Below are positions 23,713 through 30,679 of a stretch of 30,679 nucleotides of DNA, in pieces. Origin of the DNA: an uncultured Robinsoniella sp. (GTDB lineage: Bacteria; Bacillota; Clostridia; Lachnospirales; Lachnospiraceae); the NCBI GenBank assembly GCA_900540475.1, contig UQGG01000070.1:1-30679 (forward strand), in the 5' to 3' direction. A model generated the notes under the pieces. It ran no database searches. It was not told the DNA's origin and was given only the letters and a program-made list of their open reading frames with translations. Made by a program: the position numbers and the translations under genes. Positions within the stretch are counted from its first letter, which is position 1. Every line of letters begins with the position of its first letter.

Positions 23713-24876
23713 TCAGTGAGCGCCGTCATAATAAGCTTCCATATAAACCTTCTGCACATCCACCAGCGCAGCCTCCCTGGGATTTTCCGGCATGCCGGTA
23801 TCCTCCAGTGCATGCAGTGACAAAGTCACTACATCGGATGGGCGAAAAGAAGTAGTATTTAGCTTGGGAATGCCGATCCGCGCCGACAGATCCCGTATGT
23901 AGCTGATAGCAGCCAAAGCCCCCTGGTCTGCCGTCATGCGGGATGTGTCCATGCCAAGCGCCTGGGCAACCTGGGAATAACGATCTTTGCATGCCGATGC
24001 ATTGAATTTCATAACATAGGGCAGCAGAATTGCATTTGCGACTCCATGAGGAGTGTTGTAAAAGCCGCCCAGCTGGTGAGCCATAGCATGAACCATCCCA
24101 AGACCTGCGTTGGAAAATGCCAGGCCAGCCATATATTCTGCCCAGCACATGTCCGTGCGGGCTTCAATATTTCTTCCTTCGAATACAGCTTTAGCCAGCG
24201 ATCTGCCAATCAAACGGATGGCCTCAAGTGCAATGCCGTCTGTAAAGGGAAAATGAGATTTGGCAACGTAAGCTTCAATCGCATGTGTCAGAGCATCCAT
24301 GCCGGTAGAAGCAGTCAAAAAGGCTGGCATATCTAACATCAGCATGGGATCATTAATCGCCAGATAGGAGAGGCAGTTGGCGTCCACCATCAGCATCTTT
24401 ACTTTCAGAACCTCATCCGTTACAACATAAGCCCTTGTTACTTCAGATCCGGTGCCGGCAGTGGTATTGATGGCGATCAGAGGTACACCGGGGTTTTTTG
24501 ATTTGTTCAATCCATTATAATCGGTGATATCTCCGCCATTTTTTGCAAGGATACTGACAGCCTTGGAAACATCCAGAGAAGATCCGCCCCCAATTCCGAT
24601 GATATAGTCACAAAGTTCTCTGTCAAAAAGAGATTTTGCCTCATTTACAATAGAAACAGTAGGATTTGGTTTAACGCCATCATAAATGGCATAGTTTTTG
24701 CCGGCGCCATCCAGTACATCCGTAACCTTCTTCACAGTACCGATTTCCACAAGGGGCCTGTCGGTGACGATAAATGCTTTTTTACCCGATATCAGGTCTA
24801 TGTGCCGTGGTATTTCATGAATGCAGCCTTTCCCAATCAGCGTATGTGCCGGCTGGTATAATTCTCGATAATTCAT
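23713..24876 (-). CDS. Iron-containing alcohol dehydrogenase, FucO-like (group III)
   Basis: A 387-residue NAD(P)-dependent dehydrogenase that interconverts a small aldehyde and alcohol (lactaldehyde/1,2-propanediol, 1,3-propanediol or similar). The nucleotide-binding segment is IGIGGGSSLDVSKA; TTAGTGSEVTRAYVVTDE follows. The four metal ligands fit D194 and H198 (GMDALTHAIEAY), H263 (LGMVHAMAHQLGG) and H277 (NTPHGVANA), nearly the numbering of E. coli FucO (D196, H200, H263, H277). CCCTCC at 24885-24890 is the ribosome site on the minus strand. In context it probably removes an aldehyde or reoxidises NADH made by the polyol dehydrogenases. The exact substrate is not deducible, and the fucosidase at the window start is too far away to imply fucose use. 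Confidence 0.92.
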   Translation of the reverse strand: MNYRELYQPAHTLIGKGCIHEIPRHIDLISGKKAFIVTDRPLVEIGTVKKVTDVLDGAGKNYAIYDGVKPNPTVSIVNEAKSLFDRELCDYIIGIGGGSSLDVSKAVSILAKNGGDITDYNGLNKSKNPGVPLIAINTTAGTGSEVTRAYVVTDEVLKVKMLMVDANCLSYLAINDPMLMLDMPAFLTASTGMDALTHAIEAYVAKSHFPFTDGIALEAIRLIGRSLAKAVFEGRNIEARTDMCWAEYMAGLAFSNAGLGMVHAMAHQLGGFYNTPHGVANAILLPYVMKFNASACKDRYSQVAQALGMDTSRMTADQGALAAISYIRDLSARIGIPKLNTTSFRPSDVVTLSLHALEDTGMPENPREAALVDVQKVYMEAYYDGAH

Positions 24877-24914
24877 CTAAGCTTCCCTCCAATACATTTC
24901 ATCATATGACATGA

Positions 24915-24926
24915 ACAAATGATAAT
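24915..24926. promoter_or_regulatory. Candidate shared operator, copy in the Fe-dehydrogenase leader
   Basis: ACAAATGATAAT is identical to 25408-25419 and one base from 15805-15816. Here it lies between the minus-strand -10 (24954-24959) and the dehydrogenase start. Confidence 0.4.
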
Positions 24927-24953
24927 AAAAGATAAACATATGTTAATAAAACT

Positions 24954-24982
24954 AAAATAGCATAATTTAATAGGAAAGTCAA
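24954..24982 (-). promoter_or_regulatory. Promoter of the Fe-dehydrogenase gene
   Basis: On the minus strand TTGACT (24977-24982), 17-base spacer, TATTTT (24954-24959). The leader would be about 70 bases. Confidence 0.6.
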
Positions 24983-25121
24983 TCATGATAGTAGTCTTCT
25001 TGTTTCGGAAAATATCATTAATCTTATAACCACGCAGAATGTTTCTGTTTTTGCTAAATAAAGCTTTGAATTGTCAGCAGTATATTAGCAACTTGAAATT
25101 CTGCGTTGTAGTACTATATTA

Positions 25122-25278
25122 GAGCGTGTTTGAAAATTCATTCCCATCATCTGCACGCCCCACTTTGCGGTATATTTGCCCCGTCAGGTTACGTAGCCCG
25201 CTACGCGCCCTTCATCCGGGACAAATCTCCCACAAAGTGTGACGCACAGCTGCCTGAAAGCAATTTTAAAGCACGCTC
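25122..25278 (+). mobile_element. MITE-like element, copy B (better preserved)
   Basis: Terminal inverted repeats GAGCGTGTTTGAAAATT (25122-25138) and AATTTTAAAGCACGCTC (25262-25278) match at 15 of 17 positions. The 157-bp unit contains further nested inverted pairs: CACTTTG/CAAAGTG, ATTTGCCCCG/CGGGACAAAT and GTAGCCCGCTAC. The whole unit can fold as one long hairpin. The core aligns with copy A. It carries no transposase. No clear target duplication is seen. It lies between the divergent Fe-dehydrogenase and kinase promoters. The rest of the gap 24877-25465 holds those promoters and otherwise AT-rich sequence. Confidence 0.78.
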
Positions 25279-25370
25279 AAGAACTTATAAAATATTTACT
25301 GAATTTTCAACATGAAAATTATGAATATCGACAAAATGCCCTGAAATATGAAAAATATTTACAATTTATA

Positions 25371-25399
25371 TTGACAATGCACAAAACTTATAGTATTAT
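25371..25399 (+). promoter_or_regulatory. Promoter of kinase operon 2
   Basis: Perfect TTGACA (25371-25376), 17-base spacer, TATTAT (25394-25399). Transcription would start near 25406. Confidence 0.75.
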
Positions 25400-25407
25400 C
25401 CATGTAT

Positions 25408-25419
25408 ACAAATGATAAT
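25408..25419. promoter_or_regulatory. Candidate shared operator at the kinase operon start site
   Basis: ACAAATGATAAT begins about 9 bases after the -10, at the predicted transcription start, where a bound protein would block initiation. Identical to 24915-24926. Confidence 0.45.
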
Positions 25420-25465
25420 CATATAGTTACATATGTTCCTAAAATATGTTTGAAAGGACGATGGA

Positions 25466-26980
25466 ATGAAATCGTATTTTATTGGAATTGATACGGGGAC
25501 TCAGGGAGTACGGATTGGAATTGCTGATGAAGATGGTGAAATGCTGACCAGTCATGAAAAAAAGTGGGAAACCTCCTATCCTAAAGTCGGCTGGGCAGAA
25601 CAAAACCCGATGGACTGGTGGGAGAGCATCCTGGAAGTGCTTTTAATGTGTTCCGGAGAAATGACAGATGAGCAGAAGAAATCGGTGAAAGCATGCTGTG
25701 TCTGTGCCACATCTTCTACCGTTTTGGCTATCGATGAACAGGGAAAACCCCTTATGGATGCCATGATGTGGATGGATGCCAGATCCCGGGAGGAAATGAA
25801 TGAGATCAATGAGACACATGATCCGGTTCTGGACTACTGCGGTCAGGAGAGCTCCTTTGAATGGATGATACCAAAAGCACTATGGATCAAAAGACACCGC
25901 CGGGATATTTATGATAAATGTTTTCGTCTGGTAGAACAGCTGGACTGGATTAATTATATGTTAAGCGGAATATTATCCAGTTCCATATGTAATACAACCT
26001 GTAAATGGAATTACATAGAATCAAAAGGCGGTTATCAAAAAGAGTATTTTAAAAGGATAGGCTTTGAGGATTATCAGGAAAAAATCGTAACCAAGGTGGA
26101 TAAAATCGGTGAAGCGATTGGAAAGCTAAGGTCGGATCTGGCAGAACGATTTGGTTTTAATCCCGATTTAGAAGTGGTGCAGGGCGGAATTGATGCCCAT
26201 ATGGCGATGTTTGGACTGAATGTAATAAAGCCTCATAAATTGGGAATTGTGATGGGGACCAGTTTTGTACATCTGTGTATGTCAGAAGAAAAACCGAATT
26301 TAAAAGGGATTTGGGGACCCTATGACAGCGCGCTGGTGGACGGGCTCTGGCTGCTGGAAGGCGGGCAGATATCAGCAGCCGGACTGGTAAACTGGTTTCG
26401 GAAGAACTTTCATATTGGGGAAGAAGACGGGAATCCCTATGCCAGGCTATTAAGAGCAGCAGAGGAAATCGAACCCGGATCGGATGGAATAACGGTTCTG
26501 GATTTCTTTCAGGGAAACCGGACGCCGTATAAGGATGCAATGGCTAAGGGGGTTATTTATGGATTAAATGTAAAACACACATGGAAACATATCTATCATG
26601 CAGTATTGGAATCCGTTTCTTTTGGTACCCACAATATTATACAGAATTATGAAACCCAGGGGTATGAAGTGGATTCGCTGACGGTCTGCGGGGGCGTTAC
26701 CAGGGATCGGGGATGGATACAGATGATCTCGGATGTTACGGGCAAAAAGATTATTATTAACCGAAACAGCCAGGCAGGCGTACTTGGCTGCTGTGTGGCT
26801 GCGGCATCCAAAGGAAGGCATTATGAAAGTTTCCAGGCTGCGGCAGATCGGATGGTAGTACCTGAAATTGTGGTGGAACCCGATATGGAAAAGCACAGCT
26901 TGTATCAGAAACCATTTCAGAAATATCTGAAGCTATATAAGTGTTTAAAAGAAATGATGCATGAGACGGAACAAGATTAG
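25466..26980 (+). CDS. FGGY-family carbohydrate kinase
   Basis: A 504-residue cytoplasmic kinase that phosphorylates a ketose or polyol with ATP. The N-terminal phosphate loop is FIGIDTGTQGVRIGI (D9). GGIDAHMAMFG carries the catalytic Asp (D243). C-terminal GGVTRDRGWIQMISDVTGKKI fits the adenosine-binding segment, and VLGCCVAAASKG completes the fold. The length is normal for the family. Within it, the segments GTSFVHL and GIWGPYDSALVDGLWLLEGGQ recall the pentulose (D-ribulose-type) kinase branch. Xylulokinase or erythritol-kinase-like activity is possible. AAGGA at 25454-25458 precedes the ATG. It heads operon 2 and probably phosphorylates the ketose produced by the Zn dehydrogenases of operon 1. 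The substrate is inference. Confidence 0.9.
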   Translation: MKSYFIGIDTGTQGVRIGIADEDGEMLTSHEKKWETSYPKVGWAEQNPMDWWESILEVLLMCSGEMTDEQKKSVKACCVCATSSTVLAIDEQGKPLMDAMMWMDARSREEMNEINETHDPVLDYCGQESSFEWMIPKALWIKRHRRDIYDKCFRLVEQLDWINYMLSGILSSSICNTTCKWNYIESKGGYQKEYFKRIGFEDYQEKIVTKVDKIGEAIGKLRSDLAERFGFNPDLEVVQGGIDAHMAMFGLNVIKPHKLGIVMGTSFVHLCMSEEKPNLKGIWGPYDSALVDGLWLLEGGQISAAGLVNWFRKNFHIGEEDGNPYARLLRAAEEIEPGSDGITVLDFFQGNRTPYKDAMAKGVIYGLNVKHTWKHIYHAVLESVSFGTHNIIQNYETQGYEVDSLTVCGGVTRDRGWIQMISDVTGKKIIINRNSQAGVLGCCVAAASKGRHYESFQAAADRMVVPEIVVEPDMEKHSLYQKPFQKYLKLYKCLKEMMHETEQD

Positions 26981-27146
26981 TTTTTTTAGCATGGTGCTAA
27001 ATTAATCTAATACATGGCACGCTGTTTCCGGGAGTATGGTGCAGGTTCAGACATCGCTATAAAAGCAATTACAGATCTTGCAGAAAATAATTTTATGACA
27101 CACTCCGGTAACAGGTACCACAAATCACATTCTAAGGAGGAATAAA

Positions 27147-28382
27147 ATGAGAAGGTACAAAAAGATGTTGGGGATTTTATTAACAGCGGCTATGACAGTT
27201 TCCATGCTGACAGCATGTGGAGGCGGAGCCAAAGGTACGGATGGAGACACTACTGCTAAGACAGAGGCACAGGCTGAGACAAAAGCTGCAGAGACTAAAG
27301 CTGCAGAGACAAAAGCAGAGGAAACAAAAGGGGATGTGACGGAAGCAGCGAAAGAAACTGCATCAGAAGCAGTCACAGAAGCAGCGAAAAAGGCGGACGC
27401 TTCCGGTAAAAGCTTTAAAATCGGTTATGTAAATAAGACTTTGAATAATCCATATTTTGTTGCTTTGGATGCAGCTCTGAAAGAAGAAGTTGAATCACGG
27501 GGATGGACTTATGCCAGTCTGGATGCTTCCGAAGATATTTCCAAGGAAATGGAAAATATGGAGACCTTCGTTTCCCAGAAATATGATTGTATCATTATGA
27601 ACTGTGTGGATTCCGAAGCCTGTCTCCCGGCTATTGCAAATGCAACTGCAGCAGGTATACCGGTTATCAATGTAGATAATGCATGTGATACCTCAGCCGA
27701 TAATATTACAACGGTTTGTTCCGATAACCTGAGAAACGGCAGGGCAGTGGGCCTCTATGTAGGCGAGGAGTTCGGGAAAGATCCCATTGTATCGGTTCTC
27801 CTGTCCGGCGTAAAAGGAGCCGTAGTATCTCAGGAAAGACGAACTGGACTCATGTGCGGTATTATTGAACAGCGAACAGGCTGTACGGAAGAGGAAGCAT
27901 GGGCAGCCGCTAAAACAATGGAACAGGAATTGATGGATAAAGGGAAAGCAGAAAATACAGATGCTGATTTTAAGATCAATGGACAGGGCTGGGGAAACTG
28001 GACAGCAGATGAAGGACTTCCGGCAATGGAGGATTTACTGGTAGCGAACAAGGATATCAACCTGGTATTAGGGGAAAATGACAACATGTTATTAGGCGCT
28101 ATGACCGCTATTGAAAACTCCGGCTTAACGGATAAGATCAGACTGGCGGCAGCGGCAGACGGACAGAAGGAAGCAATTAAACTGATCGCAGACGGCACAG
28201 GATATATGGCTACCGGAGATAATAATCCAAAGACAGTTGCAGCTATGGCATTGCAGGTTGCAGATGAAGTATTACTGGATGGTAAGACAGCAGATGATTA
28301 CGAAGATATTACACGTACACCGCCTCTTTGCTACACCATTGAGAATGCAAAAGATTACTATGATGAGAATGCAGCATTTTAA
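27147..28382 (+). CDS. Sugar ABC transporter substrate-binding lipoprotein, operon 2
   Basis: A 411-residue binding protein. The signal peptide MRRYKKMLGILLTAAMTVSM leads to the lipobox LTAC with C24. Residues 25-88 are a Lys/Glu/Ala/Thr linker containing a short tandem repeat. From about residue 89 (SFKIGYVNKTLNNPYFVAL) it is a type 1 binding fold of the ribose class, with VSQKYDCIIMNCVDSEA and LGENDNMLLGAM. It is longer than binding protein 1, with an insert around INGQGWGNWTADEG, and so may bind a different ligand. AAGGAGG at 27134-27140 is 6 bases before the ATG. The 166-base gap after the kinase gene holds a short TTTAGCA/TGCTAAA hairpin (26985-27001) but no proper terminator, so co-transcription with the kinase is likely. 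Confidence 0.93.
   Translation: MRRYKKMLGILLTAAMTVSMLTACGGGAKGTDGDTTAKTEAQAETKAAETKAAETKAEETKGDVTEAAKETASEAVTEAAKKADASGKSFKIGYVNKTLNNPYFVALDAALKEEVESRGWTYASLDASEDISKEMENMETFVSQKYDCIIMNCVDSEACLPAIANATAAGIPVINVDNACDTSADNITTVCSDNLRNGRAVGLYVGEEFGKDPIVSVLLSGVKGAVVSQERRTGLMCGIIEQRTGCTEEEAWAAAKTMEQELMDKGKAENTDADFKINGQGWGNWTADEGLPAMEDLLVANKDINLVLGENDNMLLGAMTAIENSGLTDKIRLAAAADGQKEAIKLIADGTGYMATGDNNPKTVAAMALQVADEVLLDGKTADDYEDITRTPPLCYTIENAKDYYDENAAF
27282..27326 (+). repeat. Three tandem 15-bp units coding the lipoprotein linker
   Basis: AAAGCTGCAGAGACT, AAAGCTGCAGAGACA and AAAGCAGAGGAAACA follow each other, giving the peptide repeat KAAET-KAAET-KAEET. The first two differ by one base, so linker length may vary between strains by slippage. 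Confidence 0.75.
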
Positions 28383-28391
28383 CACTTATGT

Positions 28392-28454
28392 TTCCTGTTC
28401 GCAGGAGTCAAATGGACGCGCCAGCGTGTCCGTTTGGCTCGTTGCTCACGGGAA
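28392..28454 (+). other. Long intercistronic hairpin after binding protein 2
   Basis: The arms 28392-28420 and 28425-28454 pair over nearly 30 positions with a CCAG loop. The inner part, GAGTCAAATGGACGCG against CGTGTCCGTTTGGCTC, has 13 of 16 Watson-Crick pairs plus three G-U or A-C positions. There is no T run, so it is a processing or stabilising structure or a palindromic repeat. It occupies the same place as the hairpins after binding protein 1. Confidence 0.65.
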
Positions 28455-28566
28455 TAAAGGGTATGTAAATGGGGGTGCGGTGTCAGCTTATCAAGAGAGA
28501 TAACGATGCGGCATCCCTAAAAAATAAAAGCAGCAGAAACACAGAAAATGATGAGGAGTGTAGGCG

Positions 28567-30060
28567 ATGGGTAGTGAATATCGGGTTGAGATGGAGCACA
28601 TTGACAAAAAGTTTGGCGGCGTCTATGCACTGAAGGATGTTTCTTTACGGGTAAAGCCAGGAGAAGTCCATGCTTTGATCGGAGAAAACGGTGCAGGAAA
28701 ATCTACTTTGATGAAAATCTTATCGGGAGCGGTTATCCGGGATGGCGGAACCATTCGGATCGACGGGCAGGAGGTTAAAATCTCATCTCCAAGGGAAGGA
28801 AAAGATCTGGGCATTGCAACTATTTATCAGGAATTTATGCTGGCGCCGCATTTAACGGTTGCAGAAAATATATTTATAGACCGGTTAAATCAGGGCGGGG
28901 CGGCTATCCGCTGGAAGAAATTAAATAAAGATGCTTCGGAAATATTAAAGAAACTGGGATTTGGAGAAATTGACCCGAAACAAAAGGTTGCGGAATTATC
29001 AGTGGCATATCAGCAGGTTGTGGAAATCTGCAAGAATCTAAGCCGGGATGCCAAGATCCTGGTACTGGATGAACCTACCGCTGTTCTGACATTTACCGAA
29101 ATAGAAAAGCTCTTTGCACTGGTAAACCTTTTGAAAAAAGATGGAGTCAGCATTATCTACATATCTCACAGGCTGGAAGAAATATTCCAGTTATGTGATA
29201 CGATTACCGTATTTAAGGATGGGAAATTTGTAAAAGAGCTTTCATCCGGGGACATCGATAAACATGGGCTGATCAATCTGATGGTTGGGCGTGAAATGTC
29301 TACTCTGTATCCCGAGAGAAACGTGAAGCTGGGGGACGTAGTTCTGGATGTGAAAGACCTAAACTGCGGAAAGATGGTACAGAATGTGTCTTTTTCCGTT
29401 CGTGCGGGAGAAGTGCTGGGTTTCAGCGGTCTGGTGGGAGCCGGAAGGACGGAAACCATGCGTGCCATATTTGGGATTGACCGTAAAGATAGCGGCGAAA
29501 TTATGCTGGCAGGAAAAAAGGTGGCGTTTAAGGCACCAAAGCATGCAGTGGAAAATGGGCTGGGATTTCTGCCGGAAGACAGAAAGCAGCAGGGGGTGCT
29601 GCTGAATCAATCCATACGTATTAATACCACACTTGCTTCTCTGAAACAGGTAAAATACGCCATGGATGTAATCAATGGGAAAAAAGAAAAACAGACGGTG
29701 GAAAATATCCTGGGGCAATTATCCACGAAATATGCTTCCATGGAGGATGATGTATCCAGTCTCTCCGGAGGCAACCAGCAAAAGGTGGCTCTTGCAAAGT
29801 GGCTGGCTGCTGACTGTAAATGCATGATACTGGATGAACCTACCCGTGGTGTGGATGTTGGGGCAAAGGTAGAAATATATAAAGTAATTAACGACCTGGC
29901 AGGCCGGGGAGTAGCAATTGTTATGATTTCTTCGGAGATGACGGAAATAATCGGAATGTGTGACCGGGTGATTATCATGAGACAGGGCAGAATTACCGGA
30001 GAAGTAGCCAGAGAAGAATTATACGAAAATGTGCTGATCAAATACGCAATGGGTGTATAA
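28567..30060 (+). CDS. Sugar ABC importer ATPase, two-domain RbsA/MglA type, operon 2
   Basis: A 497-residue ATPase, paralogue of the one at 17397. The first domain has GENGAGKST (K45), Q-loop YQEFMLAP, signature LSVAYQQVVEICK and Walker B ILVLDEPTAVLT. The second has degenerate GLVGAGRTETMRAIFG, signature LSGGNQQKVALAKW and CMILDEPTRGVDVGA. GAGGAG at 28553-28558 lies 8 bases before the ATG. It is separated from binding protein 2 by 184 bases carrying a large hairpin and followed after 95 bases by the permease gene. Confidence 0.95.
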   Translation: MGSEYRVEMEHIDKKFGGVYALKDVSLRVKPGEVHALIGENGAGKSTLMKILSGAVIRDGGTIRIDGQEVKISSPREGKDLGIATIYQEFMLAPHLTVAENIFIDRLNQGGAAIRWKKLNKDASEILKKLGFGEIDPKQKVAELSVAYQQVVEICKNLSRDAKILVLDEPTAVLTFTEIEKLFALVNLLKKDGVSIIYISHRLEEIFQLCDTITVFKDGKFVKELSSGDIDKHGLINLMVGREMSTLYPERNVKLGDVVLDVKDLNCGKMVQNVSFSVRAGEVLGFSGLVGAGRTETMRAIFGIDRKDSGEIMLAGKKVAFKAPKHAVENGLGFLPEDRKQQGVLLNQSIRINTTLASLKQVKYAMDVINGKKEKQTVENILGQLSTKYASMEDDVSSLSGGNQQKVALAKWLAADCKCMILDEPTRGVDVGAKVEIYKVINDLAGRGVAIVMISSEMTEIIGMCDRVIIMRQGRITGEVAREELYENVLIKYAMGV

Positions 30061-30120
30061 ATATGAAATCGAAAGGAAGCCACGTTTTGATTCTTTCAAA
30101 TATTTATTTGTGGCAGTATA

Positions 30121-30134
30121 GCAGGCATGCCTGC
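30121..30134. other. Perfect 14-bp palindrome before the operon 2 permease
   Basis: GCAGGCATGCCTGC is self-complementary. It lies between the ATPase stop and the predicted permease start, 21 bases before that ATG. It may be a weak intercistronic structure. Confidence 0.35.
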
Positions 30135-30155
30135 TGTATGGAATGGGTGAAAAAA

Positions 30156-30679
30156 ATGAATACAAACAATAAAGCTGTAAAACTATTTGTAAAACATAAT
30201 ACTTATTTTATGCTGTTGCTGTTATTGATTATCTGTATCTGCATATCGCCGGACTTTTTTACCTTACAGAATATCATTAATATCCTGCGCCAGTATTCAG
30301 GAACCACCGTTGTCTGCATGGGAATGCTATTTGTAATCCTGACCGGGGGGATTGATTTATCGGTTGGTTCTATTCTGGCACTTGGAAGTGTAATGGTTGC
30401 ATTTGCACTGACCACCCATAGCCTGGGCATGGCAGCAGCGATTCTTCTGCCGGTACTGGTTGGATGCGTATTGGGTGCAGTTACGGGATTCCTGGTATCT
30501 TATGCCAAGATGGCAGCTTTTGTAGCCTCACTTGCGATGATGACAATTGCAAGAGGTCTGGCATTTGTAATATCAAATGGACAGCCGGTGCAGACACCAA
30601 AGGATACGATTGGTAAATTAGGAGTAGCCATGATTGGCGGGGGGGTGCCCTGGCTGGCCGGTAATGGTGGCTATGGCAT
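30156..30679 (+). CDS. Sugar ABC importer permease (ribose type), operon 2, cut by the window edge
   Basis: The frame is open to the last base (174 codons visible). After MNTNNKAVKLFVKHNTYF come hydrophobic segments and the family motif VILTGGIDLSVGSILALGSV, then AAFVASLAMMTIARGLAFVISNG. It is the membrane partner of the preceding ATPase and a paralogue of the permease at 18904. ATG 30156 gives the usual short N-terminus, with GGGTG about 6 bases upstream. In-frame ATGs at 30138 and 30063 would lengthen it by 6 or 31 residues and lack better ribosome sites. The remaining part, perhaps 140-150 residues, lies outside. Confidence 0.92.
   Translation, partial: MNTNNKAVKLFVKHNTYFMLLLLLIICICISPDFFTLQNIINILRQYSGTTVVCMGMLFVILTGGIDLSVGSILALGSVMVAFALTTHSLGMAAAILLPVLVGCVLGAVTGFLVSYAKMAAFVASLAMMTIARGLAFVISNGQPVQTPKDTIGKLGVAMIGGGVPWLAGNGGYG

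Noticed and set aside
53..24876. A fucose-utilisation regulon linking the fucosidase with the FucO-like dehydrogenase
   Set aside because: They are about 22 kb apart with unrelated operons between, and there is no fucose isomerase or fuculose aldolase in view. FucO-like enzymes also serve many other pathways.
25130..25315. A 61-residue open frame through MITE-like copy B, similar to the frame in copy A (both read LHA-LCGIFAP)
   Set aside because: The similarity is explained by the repeated DNA itself. There is no ribosome site, and in copy A the frame merely runs into the real binding-protein gene.
26985..27001. Terminator after the kinase gene
   Set aside because: The TTTAGCA/TGCTAAA stem is short and its T run precedes rather than follows it on the plus strand.

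Overview
The window looks like chromosomal DNA of a low-to-moderate GC, Gram-positive anaerobe, most likely a gut Lachnospiraceae (Clostridia). The reasons are a single-chain pyruvate:ferredoxin oxidoreductase, strong AGGAGG ribosome sites, lipoproteins with LSGC/LTAC lipoboxes followed by Ala/Glu/Thr/Lys linkers, ribose-type sugar ABC systems and PocR/AraC regulation. I see no tRNA, rRNA, CRISPR array, integrase or IS transposase.

Layout. (1) 53-1297: GH29 alpha-L-fucosidase. (2) 1647-5189: PFOR with a near-consensus promoter and a UUCG hairpin in its leader. (3) 5271-10043: a LytTR response regulator, then a damaged small secreted-peptide gene, a 386-residue lipoprotein, two ABC-2-like membrane proteins and an ABC ATPase. 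It is arranged like a peptide export or self-immunity cassette, but the peptide's signal region and the ATPase both carry frame lesions. (4) 10091-15621: a PucR-type regulator divergent from a three-gene operon of NCS1 (CodB-like) permease, DUF917 protein and M20 peptidase, ending in a good terminator. (5) 16090-22132: sugar/polyol operon 1, with lipoprotein binding protein, two-domain ABC ATPase, permease, a Zn dehydrogenase and a second Zn dehydrogenase that resembles erythritol/L-threitol dehydrogenase. (6) 22232-24876, minus strand: PocR-domain AraC regulator and a FucO-like iron alcohol dehydrogenase. (7) 25466 to the window edge: operon 2, with FGGY kinase, a second binding protein, a second ATPase and a second permease cut by the edge.

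Regions 5-7 read together as one catabolic locus. Two paralogous ribose-type importers would bring in polyols or related sugars, two Zn dehydrogenases would oxidise them to ketoses, the FGGY kinase would phosphorylate a ketose or polyol, and the Fe-dehydrogenase would dispose of reducing equivalents or reduce an aldehyde. A 12-base motif recurs at three of the promoter regions (15805, 24915, 25408) and may be the shared operator. The substrate is inference; the dehydrogenase resemblance points to a tetritol or pentitol.

A family of short non-autonomous inverted-repeat elements (MITE-like) is scattered through the window: two roughly 157-bp copies (15905-16062, 25122-25278) in the same orientation upstream of the two operons, a core-less pair of ends (17319-17370), solo ends (1392-1420, 22217-22236) and a possibly related 82-bp hairpin (1302-1383).
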